From: Cryptomeria japonica
Taxonomy: Eukaryota > Streptophyta > Pinopsida > Cupressales > Cupressaceae
Direction: 5' to 3'
Assembly (NCBI RefSeq): GCF_030272615.1
Contig: NC_081405.1
Location: forward strand, 26,238,272 to 26,302,271
Length of the DNA: 64,000 nt
Shown here: positions 35,341 to 49,082 of the stretch, one piece after another
Numbering within the stretch: the stretch's first letter is position 1
Layout of the letters: each line of letters starts with the position of its first letter
Notes under the pieces: model-generated
Database searches by the model: none
Told to the model about the DNA's origin: nothing
What the model saw: only the letters and a program-made list of their open reading frames with translations
Program-made: the position numbers and the translations under genes

Positions 35341-35739
35341 TAAAGTGTAGAAAACAAATTGTGAGTTACAAAATCTCATTTGTAATAAGGTGCTTAATTG
35401 TAATTGAACATTTAATTATTGTAATCATATGAGTTGGTGCTTTGATAGGGGGTTGGTGCTCCTTTGGGTTGGTTCTCATAAATGTGTAATCAAACTTTTT
35501 CTTGTGAGGCTGGATTAGAGCAGTAGACTCTAGCAGCATTTCTCACAGAGGTTTTTCCCCACTGTGGGTTTTCCTCGTATATCTTGCGTTGTGTCATTTC
35601 CTTGTGTGTATGAATGTGTTTAATATCTCTTATTATATTTTCTTGCCTTCTGTTATTAGTGCTTTGATTATTTAGAAAGTTCAAGTTTTTGTTACCACTG
35701 ATTCACCCTCCCTCTCAGTGGTCTATTTGTGTTCCTTCA

Positions 35740-36066
35740 ATAACTCATAGATCAGTCATTATAGATCCAAAAGCCTTTCAACAATCTTTAATTTCTTTGA
35801 ATAGATTCCCATAATCTTGCTAAGATAAGAAACCAAAAATAGAGGAATACCTAGAACCAATAACCTTCACCTCTAATAACAAATGTTGGGAAATAAACAA
35901 ATTCGTTACCAAAGATTGTGAAGATAAATATCTATCCAATAAACTAATCAAAGGATGATATTCAAGGCTTGGATTACTACAACATGAAAATCTAAAACTC
36001 ATATGTAAATCTGAAAAATAAGTTATCTTAATGTGGGAAACCAAGATCATATCCTTCTACTTACTG
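35740..36066 (-). repeat. Element E, truncated copy (LTR end, PBS, start of interior)
   Basis: Minus-strand LTR terminus ...TTTCCCAACA at 35884, followed by a decayed PBS (TTGTTATTAGAGG). It matches 36067-36420 in direct orientation and is cut at 36066 where the neighbouring copy starts, giving a local tandem duplication of about 340 bases. Its interior continues on the far side of D at 26436. Confidence 0.65.
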
Positions 36067-36655
36067 ATGCTAAATAAATTTAACTCACAAAACATTCATT
36101 GCAGCCCCAAAAGACTTTCAACATCCTTTAATTCCTTATAATATATTCCCACAATCTTTCCAAGATATGAAACCAAAAATAGAGGAATACCCATAACCAT
36201 TAACCTTTAGCTCTAATACCAATGTTGGGAAATAAACAGGTTCATTACCAAAATTTATGAAGATAAATCTCTATCTAATAAACTTATCAAATTATGAGAT
36301 ATAAGGCTTGGATAACTACAACATGAACATATGAAACTCATATGAAAATCTAAAAAATAATTTTCCTTAATGTGGAAAACCAATATTAAATCCTTCTTCG
36401 TAATGATGCAAAAAATCATCTTGTAAACCATACTTAATAAACCTATCTTATGCAAACTTATAATAGAAATAGATAATTATTAACACCAGCATCAGATAGA
36501 AACAATAAGGCATAAATCAACAACACAAGATCAACACATAACACATAACACATGCTTTATATGGAGAAACCCTTGTTGGAAAAAACTCCAACAAGAAGAG
36601 AGGCCAAGCTTTCATTATCAACAATAAATGTTCATACGCTACAAGCACTTTCATT
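36067..36655 (-). repeat. Element E, LTR copy with PBS (left arm of an inverted pair)
   Basis: The LTR spans about 36223-36655 on the minus strand, ending CCCAACA next to TGGTATTAGAGC (36210-36221), a copia PBS with one change. It carries the conserved R-region fold-back TTTTTTCCAACAAGGGTTT. The same LTR, PBS and first 130 interior bases appear in plus orientation at 37986-38560. Confidence 0.7.
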
Positions 36656-36839
36656 CTCCTCTTTTCCTCCAATATAGAAGCACCTATTTACGTATGAAAA
36701 ATCTCCTTATGCCTCCCACTTATCTTTGTTCCTCTAGAGCAACTTTACATCCAACTAATTATCCTTAATTCTACACCCAAAAGGCTAAATTAATAGAATT
36801 GCAAGAACTCCAAAACCACAAATAAAGATGTACAAATTA

Positions 36840-37440
36840 GCCTCTTAATTTCTCACAACCACAACCCTTGGAATGCCTCAATAAAACTTGAATAAAGAAC
36901 ATTTTATTTCTTGAATACTCTCCCTCCAACTTGGGCACCCATTCTTGCAAGATAAACATTACATTAAATGTAATAAATGATGAAATAACAAGAGACACAT
37001 ATTGCCTCTTCCAACCTACCACTTGGATAATCCCATAGGTCACCCATTTGTCCACTTCCTAAGTCAATAAATATCATATTATAGACATCCATATGTGGAA
37101 AATAATAATAATAATAATGGTATTCAAAACCCACTTTTACATTTGTTAGTGGAAATATGTACAAAAGGCCTCTTCATTCCTCACAACCACAACCCTTGGA
37201 ATGTTTCCATAGAACTCAAAAAGACACTGGTTTTGGCTCCAATACTTTCCCTCAAACTTCGAAACCCCTTTTTTGCAAAATAAACATTATATTAAATACA
37301 ATAAATGACAAAATACCAAGGTAAACTTGTTGCCTCTTCCAATCTCCCACTTGGAGAAGCCCAAAGGTCACTCATTTGTCCACTTCCTAAGTCATTAAAT
37401 AACTTATTCTAATTGTCCATAAGTAGGGAAAATAATATTA
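36840..37440. repeat. Two tandem copies of an approximately 325-bp non-coding unit
   Basis: 36840-37108 and 37168-37440 share TCACAACCACAACCCTTGGA, AAATAAACATTA-ATTAAAT, TTGCCTCTTCCAA, CCACTTGGA and TTTGTCCACTTCCTAAGTCA. A (ATA)n run sits between the two at 37100-37117. The segment after it, 37453-37610, matches 39065-39215. Confidence 0.7.
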
Positions 37441-37985
37441 AATAATTGAGTTCACCACCCATCACCCCTTATGAATGTATTACAAACAATAGTGAGAATT
37501 AAAAATTAAAAAATATTTTCCCAATACATCCTAAGTGCCTTAGAACACTTTTCAAGGATGTTGGAACTATGTCATAGGATTTATAAGGTAGATTGCACCT
37601 TAATTATAATATTTCCCACTTGACATCATACATTGTAAATACACCCATAGGAATGGAAAAGAATGGAAATCATCCCTTATCCATCGATGTACCATTTGAT
37701 TCTTCACCGTTCTCTCATGCTCAAAAAAGACACCTACAAAAGCAATCATGATAAAAACTGTCAAGGAAGAAACTCCTCAAATCCTCCAACATGCAAGATA
37801 TGGAAGGAAAATGAACATGCCAAAGTGAACCATATCAATTGTCACTAAAACCTGCACCAATCTCTACATGAACATAAGTATTAGATTCAAATGATTACAA
37901 AGGATTTGAGTAACTGTCATACTCATACCACTTGAAATAGAAACCACATCAAATTAAAATTCATCCAACTAGTAATAGTCAACTA

Positions 37986-38413
37986 TGTTGGAAGTGATTG
38001 TATTATAAGGACATTTATTGCTGATAATGTAAGCTTGGCCTCTCTTCTTGGTGGAGTTTTTTTCCCATAAGGGTTATCCACGTAAATTTTGTGTTATATG
38101 TGATGATCTTATATTTCTAATTTATGTCTTATTTTTGCTACCTTATGTTTATGTAATCATCATTTATTGATGTTATAAGTTCACATAAGATAGGTTGATT
38201 AAGCATAATATACAAGCTGAATTTTGGCATCACAAAGAAGAAGGATCTAATGTTGATTTTCCACATTAAGGCAACTTAATTTTTAGATTTGTATATGAGT
38301 TTTATATTTTCATTTTGTATCTATTCAAGCCCTGTATCTCATTCTTTGCTAGTTTTATTGGATATATATTGATCTTCACAATCTTTGGTATTGAACCTAT
38401 TTATTCCCCAATA
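37986..38413 (+). repeat. Element E LTR, plus-strand copy (right arm)
   Basis: Starts TGTTGGAAGTGATTG, has the TTTTTTTCCCATAAGGGTTATCC fold-back, and ends CCCCAATA before a PBS-like TTTGGTATCAAAG at 38414-38426. It is the inverse of 36223-36655 and about 430 bases long. Confidence 0.7.
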
Positions 38414-39230
38414 TTTGGTATCAAAGTCGGGTTATTGGTTCAATGCATTCCTTTATTTTTGGTTTCTTAGCTATAAAATCTTGTGGAAATATATTAGAAG
38501 GAATTAAAGGTTGTTAAAAAAAATTTGGGGCTGCAATGAATGTTCTATGAGTTAACTTTATTTTGTAGATTTTTTAGATTGGAAGCCATGTATATTATCA
38601 ATGTGATCTATGTTAGGATTTTGAAGCTTGTGATTGTGGATACTCATGGAGTTGTGAAAGAAACCCACATAGAAGTAACCATAGATCAATAAGAAGCTTC
38701 CAAGAGCCATGCAAACATGTAACTATCTCCATCCAGAACACCTTGAATCTGGCCTTACCACAAATCTACACACCACGTATTTTAGTTAACCTGTAAAACC
38801 TACAAAAATATCTCTTTATATTTGAAATCCACTTAAACATCTGGACATTCACATCTTACATGTCATCTGAACAATGGAATAAGCAAAAATTTACAAAACC
38901 AACAACTGAAAACCAAGAGATCACTACAACTCAACAAGTAAACAAATTTGTCAAAGAGCTTAAAACATAAAACATATCATCTCTGCAACTCACAACCCAT
39001 ATGTTGGGAACACAATAAAAAATAATTGTTTTCACAACCCACTTTTATTGTTGCTAGTGAAATCCATCACCCCTTATGAATGTATTACAAACTATGGTGA
39101 GAAATTAATATTACAAGTTATTTTTTCAATACATCCTAAGTGCCTTAGAACACTTTCCAAGTATGTTGCAACCATGCCATAAGATTTACAAGGTAGATGA
39201 CACCTTAGTCCTAACAATAATGTGTCTTAT
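38414..39230 (+). other. Rearranged interior of element E
   Basis: Begins collinear with the interior of the other E copies to about 38650, then switches to sequence matching 25747-26093 in the opposite relative orientation (38662-39000), then to a copy of 37453-37610 (39065-39215). No ORF. The order shows an internal inversion or chimeric join. Confidence 0.6.
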
Positions 39231-40480
39231 AAAATTGAAACATGGGCAATTTATTAAAAAATAATCCATAAAAGATAAATCATGAAATAATATGCATATT
39301 ATAATGGTAAAATACATACAAAGTTTGCATGCCCTTGTTATAACTCTTGAAATGATATAACATTTAACAAACTCAAAAAACCTTCATGCCAACTATGGAA
39401 TATGTGGAGAGAATTCACAATGCATCTTAAGAAGATAGCATAATTAAATCATCTAAGAAAACAAGACATTAAACCAAGACATACTAAAATGTAATTCATA
39501 TGTACTTCATAATTTATAAGAAACATCACTGGCACAAAAAAAAATAAACAATTTTATAAATGGGATTGGACTAGAGCATTCTATAATTATATATCACATA
39601 GATTATTCAAATACCCTTAAAATATAAGACATAAAATATGAGAGTGTCCTAGTAATAAAATTCATTAAAAAAAATATGTGTTACTTTACTATAAATCCTA
39701 AAATTATATAAGGTAGGAAAAACTCACATGACTTCATGCCAACTATAGTTGTTGTGAGAACTTGTAATACAACCCAATGAAAGAGTACATGTAAAATATT
39801 TGAGAAACCATTATATATAACTTTGAAAAATTAAGATGTAAATAATATGTAATTATAAATTTATGAAAAAGGTAGATCATACTTCCTCATACGTGGAATA
39901 TCATATTAAACATCATTGAGACTAAAATATACAACTTAATGAGGTTGGAATCAAGCATTTGGTAAGAATAGCATATAATCAACATGTTGTTTGTTAAAAT
40001 GCATTTCAAAGATGAACCATATAAAATATGTAAGCATTCGAGTGATAGAATTCATGCAAATTTTGCATTACCTTTCTATTGCTACTACAATGATATAAGG
40101 AATTAAAAAATCACATGACCTTCATGTCAATTAAATATGTTGTGGAGAGAATTCTTAGTACACCATGGAAAGAAAGCATGTGTGAAATAATTAATAAAAT
40201 AAGATATCTAACTAAAAAAGCTAATATATAACTAAAATATAATTCTAAATTTGTAAAAAGGTAAAACAAACTTCTCCGATATGTGGGAAAGTATAGACAA
40301 CATCATTGGAACCAAAACAAACAACTTTATAAATGAGAATTTTATAATAATTTCATAAAATCAACATGAAGTACTAACAAGAATTGAAAATTTTAATATA
40401 GTTAGGAACATAAGATATGTTAGTGAATAAATGTATTTTGACATTTACAACCATTAACAATAGATGAAAATTAAAGTCTA
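39230..40480. repeat. Degenerate satellite-like tandem repeat, about 350-390-bp period
   Basis: Three landmarks recur in the same order: CTTCATG-CAA-TA-TTGTGGAGAGAATTC (about 39387, 39735, 40115), AAATGATATAA preceded by TGCATTACC-type sequence (39320, 39690, 40070), and AACATCATTG-ACCAAAA-ACAACTTTATAAATGAG (39520, 39905, 40295). Spacing is 350-390 bases. No gene in this stretch. Confidence 0.6.
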
Positions 40481-40599
40481 GACTCACAGAAATGAATGTT
40501 TTTTTGTAATAACAACTTGCTTTCACTAAACATGTGAACAAAAAAAGATTAGAGTGGAATATAAATAAGGCTCAATTTCCTACAATATGATGACTAACA

Positions 40600-43500
40600 T
40601 GTGTGCATTAAAATCATAACAATCGCATTCTAGAATCATTGTATTTGCATGATAATAATATATGTGCATTGAAATCATTACAATCACATGGCAATGGCAC
40701 ATGTATTGAAACTATTATGATCACGTGACAATAAAAAATATAATATTGAATCAACATTATTGCAGTGAAATTTTTCCATCATCACATCATTTCAAATCAG
40801 TCATAATCTTAAAAGATAAAAATATTCCAAATCACATTATCCAGTTGAAAGATAAAAGATATTATATCAATTATATAATCATCATCAACAACATATCATC
40901 ATTACATTATCAAAAAGAAGATATGACTTATGATACCTAACCAATGGTATATGATTTGTGAAATATGAGTTGGTAGAATACACCCCCACATAAGATACCC
41001 TAACATGCAAGAAACTTCACCCCCAATGATAACCAATTAGAAGAGATTATTATAAATTATTGTTATTAAATAGGGCGACACCCTTGAAAGGAAATTCTCA
41101 ACCGCTTTTGTCAAATTTGTTAACCATGCACTAGAACTCTTAAAAAAAATTGTAGGTCACTATTATTTTGTCTACCTCAAACAAGATAAAATAATCCATC
41201 CAATATTGTATGATAAAACATCCATTTCAATTTGATAAGTAGCATCTATTCCTACAACCATTAAAGACATATCATATATTGAAGCATTGTATTTCCAACT
41301 ACTAGTGTTACTAATGCAAGAAGATATGAGGTTTGACATCTTGTTTTTTTACCAAATATTTAATTCCCTTTTTTTCTAAGATTTATCCTTCTTTATCAAC
41401 ACCTACTAATCTTAGATTACTTATTTTAAAACAAATTTAACACAGTAATATAATTTTAGAGTTCTAATTCCTTTTATCTTTCTTCAAATATTATGTGACT
41501 AATTCATATGCTAATCCTTAACAAAATATAGGTTCCAACTATATCATTAAAATTTATGTTATAGCATTATTAATCTAATAATCCAATGGTGTATGAGCAT
41601 CTGGTGGTGTAAGGACAATCTTGCATCAACCAAAAATATTTTATTTAATTTTTCTGAAATGTATAGAATAATGTTTTGATAAAAAAAAATTGTGTATTTT
41701 GGGCCTAAAAATGTAATAAATATGGACACATGTCGATGGAGGTTACAAGACATAATGAAGGAATACCTAACCAATGACCCAATTTTAAAGGTGGAAGCAA
41801 ACTATGGACACTTGTTAGTGATGGTTGAAAGAGCATCTTGGAAGAATGCCAAACCATCTATTTTGGAATTAATGACTTTTGTCTTGCATGCCTAGGCATG
41901 TTGACACATGTCACTGGCATGCTTCCCGAATTGGGGAACACAATGTTGCATGTCTTTTCATGTGATATTTTTGGGGCCTAGAGGAGTTATAAAGCATCTT
42001 TATGACAAGTACCTAATTGGATAAGAAAGTGTTGGCCATGTGATTAATTCATTGTATTTCAAGTTGTCCACTAAGTTGGAGTCGTATAGATTTTTACCAT
42101 GTATTTTTAGAACCTTTTTTGACCCATGGTAATGTTTTGTGGTGGTATTTTGAGCCCCCACAATTCTATATATCGAGGGATTGATTTTGAAATTTCAATT
42201 TTTCATTTTGCAAGTTGAAGATCAAAGCTAGAGGAGCAGATTGAGATTCAATAGTTGAAGGATTATTTTTAGAGTTGTTTTATTGTTTCCTTGTCATTCA
42301 CTCTTGAATATGCATTGATTTTATATTAATTTGCTGATTTGAAATTATATTTGAGAGTATTGTATGTTTCCTTTAATGTTAAATGCATTATAATTTGAGA
42401 ACAACATTGTAATTTATTTTTTAGGAAGATTAATTGAAACAACAATCATGTCTTATAAATTTCTTTTTAATTCACTGTTGTTTAGAGTTATTTATGCTAG
42501 GGGAGTACCCTAAATTAGATTTAAGTCAAGTTATTTGTCGACTTACATGTGTGTGGTTTGAGAGGGAGAGTCTATTTGCATCATCCAATATCTAAATTAT
42601 ATGGAAGTTTTAAATTAATCTAAGATAATGTCCTCCATTCCAACTAGACATGTGTATTGATATATTAACTAGTTATATCATCAACTCTACAAATAAAGTA
42701 GGGTGCCTACATAGGTGATGATAGGACCAATTCATTAAGTGGAAGATGAGAGATTTCCAAGCCACTTTTGAATATAAAGGACGTATACAACATTCAAGAT
42801 CATACTGAATTTTACTTCTTTATGATTATTCATTATATATATAAATAATTTTCTCAATCATTTAACTTAGTTAATCTCAGACATACAAATACTATATTAT
42901 CATAAACATAGTCAATCCGCGAGTATATTTAATTAACATTATATTTATTTGTATGCATGAAAAAGAAATAAAATAGCATTGAAATTTAACCAATCAAACA
43001 CATGTGAACCTCAAATAAAAATATGTGAAGCTTTTCTTATTTTGGAATGTGGATGCTCAATTTGCCAACATACCCTTAGTGTTCTATGGATATCAAATTA
43101 ACAAAATTTAGGTATGCAATTGAATGCTTTTGAAAAAATATGAGAAATGGGTTCGATTTATAGACTTGAAAGAGAGTTAGATGAATGACTAGGATTCAAT
43201 CCAGAGTCTCAAATTTGATTGATGATTTGGGAGATTCTTGAGGAGATGTGGCAAGCATGGGGGAGTTGCACATTTTTTTTATTGTTATTTTAATAAATAA
43301 TTATTTTTTATCAATTCAAATTAATAGGGAAGTTAACAAAACTTATTGATGAGTTAATTGCCTGCATGTATGAGTTAACTAAGTGCATGAGAGAATTGGG
43401 GTGAGTTGACTATTTACACGAAATAGTTAACTGATTGCATGACTGAGGGAAGTGGATTTGATTGATGAGTGTATACTTGGTAGTCAAATAGGTGAGGTGG

Positions 43501-43635
43501 AATTTGATAGTTTAATTATTGGTGAACATAAGGTGGATATTTAATATTAAATTAATGAATTTATATTTTTGATCAATGAAGTGGAGACAAGGGATGTGAT
43601 CCCTTTATATTATATAAAAAAATCCTTTACAATGT
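40600..43635. repeat. Tandem duplication, unit 1 (about 3 kb, non-coding)
   Basis: Collinear with unit 2 through many landmarks: TTTGCATGATAATA (40640/43650), ATACACCCCCACATA (40980/43990), GGGCGACACCCTTGA (41075/44080), TCTACCTCAAACAAGATAAA (41170/44785), AACTAGTTATAT (42670/45220), TTTTCTCAATCATTTAAC (42850/45720) and GTGAAGCTTTTCTT (43025/53596). Unit 1 has an extra segment of about 1.05 kb (roughly 41540-42590) absent from unit 2. The short ORF at 41692 is not convincing. Confidence 0.75.
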
Positions 43636-45883
43636 TTTTCATTGCATTTGCATGATAATAACATATGTGCATTGAAATCATTATAGTCACATGATAGTGG
43701 CAAGTGTATTGAAACTATTATGATCACATGACAATGAAAAAATATCTATTGAATCAACATCATTGCAATGAAATGTTTCAATCATCACATCATTTCATAT
43801 CACATCATAAGCTTAAAAGATAAAAATTATTCCAAATCACAACATCAAGTTAAAAGGTAGAAGATATTATATCAATTATGTAATCATCATCATTATCAAT
43901 ATATCATCATTACACATCAAAATAAAAGATATGATTTATGATACCTAACCAATAGTATATAATTTATGAAATATGGGTTGGTAGAATACACCCCCACATA
44001 GGATACTCTAGCATGAAAGAAACTCCACCCCCAGTGACAACCAATTAGAAGAGATTATTATAAATAATTATTAAATAGGGTGACACCCTTGAATAAAAAA
44101 ATTATGTAATTAATTAATTTAATAAGATTCATAAATTTATGTAATTTTCACTCAAAATATTTTATTATATATTAAATATAACACTTTTAATGAGCTTATA
44201 TGTATGTGCATCACATTATATAATGTAATACAATTCTCCATTATAATTATATTACAATCTTGGGATGCTTTGAAATATAAGTAAAGAGAAAAACAATTAT
44301 TAATAAAATGATTCTTAAATGATATTACAACCTCTTTTTATATGGTTACATCCAACTCATATTATATCAAATTTATGTTTAAAGGTATCCAAATAAAAAT
44401 CTAAACAAATTAGAATATTCTAGTTTCTTATCATTCTCATAATTGAATACCCATTTTGAAACTAGGACATCAAATATCTTTGTAACAAAATAGTTTACTT
44501 TAATTTTAAGAGTGCCAACATTGAAATCTTATCATGTTTTAGAAATGGTAATTTAGCTTGCTATCATGATCTTGCATCCTTTGGCTAGATAAAGTAAGTT
44601 CTCTATATCAATAAAAATCTCGAGACCTAGACCTATACCTTGATGAACCAATCTTTTGCCTTGCATATGTATCCCATAAAGAGAAACTACAAACTTTCTA
44701 GTTTGTGTTGTACTTTGGTATACCAAATTCATTAACCATGCACTCGTACTCTTAAAATTTAATGTCTATCACTATGCTTTTGTCTACCTCAAACAAGATA
44801 AAAAAATCCATATTATATTCTATGATAAAACATTCATTGAAATTTGATAAGTAGCATACATTCTTACAACCATTAAAGACATATCATATATGAAAGCACC
44901 ACATTTCCAACTACTAGTTTTACTAATGCAAGAATATATAAGGGTTTAACATCTTGTTTTTATACCAAATATTTAATCCCCTTGATTTCTAAGATTTATC
45001 CCTCTTTGTCAAAACCTACTAGTCTTAGATAACTTGTTTTAAAACAAATTTAACATAGTAATATAATTTCAGAGTTCTAATTCTTTTTATCTTTCTTCAA
45101 ATACCATTTGTTAATCCTTAACAAAATATAAGATCCACTAATATCTAAATTAGATGAAGATTCTAAATTAATCTAAAATAAATATCCTCCATTACAACTA
45201 GACATATGTATTAATATATTAACTAGTTATATAATCAATTCTACAAATGAAATAGGATTCGTACATAGGTGATGATAGGACAAATTCATTAAGCAAAAGA
45301 TGAGAAATTTCCAAGCCACTTTTGAATGTGAAGTAAGTAAGAAACATCGTGGATTTCCAATCATTATTTATTTCTAAACCAAGTACACAATCTATTTCAA
45401 TTGATATATTCAAGACTTATGTCTAATTCTTTACACAAATCTATAATATCCACATGACAATAAAAAAATATGTATAAATTTCATGCTAATATATTCAAGA
45501 AAAGTGCTTCAAGGAAAATTTCTAAATCTAGTATTAATCATAATAATATATCATACAATATATATATTTAAGATAAAAGTTACATACCTATGTAAAATCT
45601 TCTTCTTTTTTTTTGTCTATTTTAATAATTTGTCTTAACACAATCATATATCAATAAGAGGCACACTCAAGATCATACTCAATTTGACTTATGTCTAATT
45701 ATTCATAATATATATAATTTTCTCAATCATTTAACTCAGTTTATCTCAAACATATGAAAACTATATTATCATAAACATACTCAATCCAGAAGTATATTTA
45801 GTTCACATTATATTTATTTGTATACATGAAAAATAAATAAATAAAATAGCATTGAAATTAAACCAATCAAATGCACATGTGTG

Positions 45884-46939
45884 TGTTAGGTTCCAGAGAC
45901 AACTGAGAGGGGGGCTGAATCAGTTGTCCAATAAATTCAATTAAAAATAACTTAACCAAAACTTAATGCTTAATGTCGGTAAACCAAACTTTATGTTGGT
46001 AGACAGTTTTATCAATTAATTGCAGTATCGGTAAAGATTAATGCATGAAACAAAAAGACAACAACATCCACAACACATGACACAAATATTTGTACGTGGA
46101 AACCTTGTAAGGGGAAAAACCATGGTGGGAAGCCTTACCCACAATCAGATGATACTTCTGCAGATAGTATGTGTGTACAATATGGATTCTACACATGCAG
46201 AAAGGCCAACTGCCTAGATCTCACTGCTCAATCACAAAATGAGAGTCACACTGACTACAATTGGATGGTTAAATCCAATGATAATGTACTGCATAAAATA
46301 GCATCTTTATATGCTGGATTCAGCATCGGTTTAGTTCTGATTGCCTTCACAAAAACCTTCCTTCAACCTCCAAATGATGTATGCGTGTATAGCTCTGCTT
46401 ATTTTCGCATATACCATATTACAATTCTTTTTTTCAATCGCATATCAATCTCACAAATGAGATCTTACATTTATACCATAACCTAAGACCAATTGAATAG
46501 GTCGGCTCACTAAAAGATATTACAATAAAATCAATTACAAATAAATCAATATCTGATGCATGATGTCGGCTCAATGCATTTACAATAATAATAAATCATC
46601 TCCATAACATGTTGTGCTGATCTGGAATAGATATGTCTATCGGTGCATAACCTAGACCTATTTGCCAGTAACAGCAAATATGCAAACCCGAATAAACAAA
46701 TAACCAAATCGCCAAAACCAAGTGATCAAATAATGTCTTTGACATAACCAAGTATTCTCCAAGTCATTCCAACTATCAGTGAACAATAGTTGGTGAACCA
46801 AATACTGGTGACTATGCATAAGTCTCTGACTTGCCGGTGAACATAACAAAAGATCTCCAAGTGCTAATAAGTGTTGACAAGTGATGACAGGTGTTGACAT
46901 CAATGACAAAACCATATCAACATATCCAAAATACCAACA
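45884..46939 (-). repeat. 3' LTR of C
   Basis: Minus-strand TGTTGGTATTTTGG ... CCTAACA. Contains the GGTTTTTCCCCTTACAAGG fold-back near 46105-46130. Short plus-strand ORFs inside (46169-46486, repeated at 51731 and 52488) are conserved only because the LTR is repeated and are not treated as genes. Confidence 0.9.
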
Positions 46940-47249
46940 ATATCCCCCTTTTTGGCATTGATGGCAACACAAGATGGAAAAACCATCAAAGTGCCAAAAC
47001 AGAAATGCCAAAAACCAAAAACCAACAATCTCCCCAAAGTAACAATCTCTCCCCCAAGGGATAATGTGTTTTTCCATATCAATCTCTCCCCCTTTGACAT
47101 CAAATGCTAAAGCATTACAAAAATTAGATTAAATACAAAATACCAACTCATTATACCAACTACTCCCCATGAGAAGTAGCTCTCCTCACCAAAGCTAGAA
47201 TAGAAGATTTCTCTGTTAATTTCATCGATTGATGACAAATATCAATTGT
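46940..47249 (-). other. PPT cluster and 3' untranslated region of C
   Basis: The PPT next to the LTR reads AAAAAGGGGGATAT on the minus strand. Three further tracts (TTGGGGAGATTG, TTGGGGGAGAGA, TCAAAGGGGGAGAGA) lie within 160 bases. Confidence 0.7.
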
Positions 47250-48835
47250 CTAAGTCTCTATCGGTGGGGGTAGGACTCCAAGTTGCTCTCTGAGATATTA
47301 AAAAGTCTCCTTAGGCAAAGGCTTTGTAAAAATATCTGCAATCTACTCTTTAGTATTCACATAAACCAATTTCACTTCTTTTGCTTCAACATTCTCTTTT
47401 AGAAAATTGAATTTGTTAGAAACATGTTTAGTCTTAGAGTGAAATACCAGGTTCTTTGATATATCAATTGCTGCCATATTATCATAGTAAATAGTTATAG
47501 GTTCCTTGCATTTTACCTTTATTTCCTTCAACATTTGTTTGATCCATAATACCTATGTACAATTAGTTGTTGCTGCAACATATTCTGATTCTGCTATTGA
47601 ATGACTTGTACAGCTCTGTTTCTTGCTCAATCATGAAATTAGTCTGCTATAAAGAAAAAATGCTCCATCGGTGGTGCTTTTTTGTCATCCACATCTCCTG
47701 CCCAATTAGCATCTATGTATGCACAAAAGTCAAAAATTTCAACTCTAGGATACCATAAACCAAGATTTGCAGTGCCTTGTAGGTACCGAAAAATCCTTTT
47801 TACTGCTAATTCATGATTTTCTTTAGGATTACTTTGAAATATTGAAACAATACATATTGCATTCATAATATCAAGTCTTATTTGTGTTAAATACAGTAAA
47901 CCTCCTATCATAGACTTGTATCTAGTTGGATTAACAGGTATTGATTCATCCTTCAAAGATAATTTATCAGTTGTAGTCATAGGTGTGCTTACCGATTTAC
48001 AATTTTCCATCCCAAATTTCTTTATTAATTCCTTCAAGTACTTATATTGACATAGGAATATACCTTTATCAGTCTGTGAAATCTGCAAACCTAAAAAGAA
48101 TTTTATCTCTCCAATCATAGACATTTCAAATTCTTGTTGCATTTTGTTAGAAAAGTCTTTACACAATCCATCTTCTCCTCCAAAGATTATATCATCAACA
48201 AAAACTTAAATAACCAAGATGTCATCATTATTCACTTTGTAGTATAGATTGTTGTCAGCATTATCTTTAGTGTATCCAAGCATCAAAAGATATTTGTCCA
48301 ATCTAGCATACCAAGCTCTAGGAGCTTGTTTTAGTCCATATAAAGCTTTCCTTAACCTGCAAACCATGTCTTTGTTATCTGTCAAAGAAAATCCATCAGG
48401 TTGTTCAATATAAACTTCTTCTTCAAGATCTTCATTCAAAAATGCACATTTAAGATCCATTTGATATACTTTGTAGTTCTTGTGTGCTACAAAAGCCAAT
48501 AAAAGTCCGATTGTCTCAATTCTAGCTACCAGTGCAAAGGTTTCATTGCAATCAATTCCTTCTTTCTGTGAATATCCCTTACACACTAGTCTTGCTTTGT
48601 TTTTTATTACCTTACCATCTTCATTAAGTTTATTTCTAAAAACCCATTTAGTTCCAATTACATTTTTGTCTTTAGGCCGGGGAACTAATGACCAAGTGTT
48701 ATTCCTTTCAATTTGTTCCAATTCATCTTCCATAGCTTTAATCCAATATTTATCTTCACATGCCTCATTAATTGATGTAGGTTCAATTTGAGAAATAAGA
48801 CATACCTCTTCATTTGCCAATCTTCCTCTAGTCAT
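47250..48835 (-). pseudogene. Reverse transcriptase and RNase H of C
   Basis: RT blocks: [79 protein letters not shown] and, after one TAA near 48205, FVDDIIFGGEDGLC; then GEIKFFLGLQISQ and YKSMIGGLLYLTQ. RNase H follows with YIDANWAGDVDDKK (first Asp), a shifted Glu region near 47600, YYDNMAAIDISKN and, past a TAG, IADIFTKPL. The frame changes once in RNase H (about 47560-47640) and closes with TAG at 47250-47252. RT is nearly intact. Confidence 0.9.
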
Positions 48836-49082
48836 AACTCCTTGAAATTTGTTTCCAATTATCTAATCTTCAGAATGATTCAATCTTACATATCAGGGTG
48901 TTTTTACTTGTTGTTGTTCTTCAATGATTGTTGAATCCTCAAATGATGCCAGTGTAACTGGATCACCATTATGTATCGATTCATTCACAATAGGTTCATT
49001 TGTGATTATCTCTATTGCCGGTTCAGAGTTTGTATACCTTGAATTTCCTCTAAACTGTTCATCAATCTTCACATTTGCACTC

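Larger units (their letters stand above)
26437..35739 (+). mobile_element. D: solo LTR (about 2.63 kb), split by F
   Basis: Left part 26437-26759 starts TGTTGGCATTAGATTGTCATTGATGTCAA, very like the start of LTR A. Right part 33434-35739 ends with the LTR A-type terminus: a TTTTTCCCCACTGTGGGTTTTCC fold-back, GATTCACCCTCCCTCTCAGTGG and a final TTCA. The flanks are ATAAT (26432-26436) and ATAAC (35740-35744), a near-perfect target duplication, and no PBS or PPT adjoins, so this is a solo LTR. Without F its length agrees with LTR A. It sits in element E. Confidence 0.75.

Noticed and set aside
41692-41895. Small ORF in the private segment of tandem unit 1
   Set aside because: Short, no recognisable motif, absent from unit 2.
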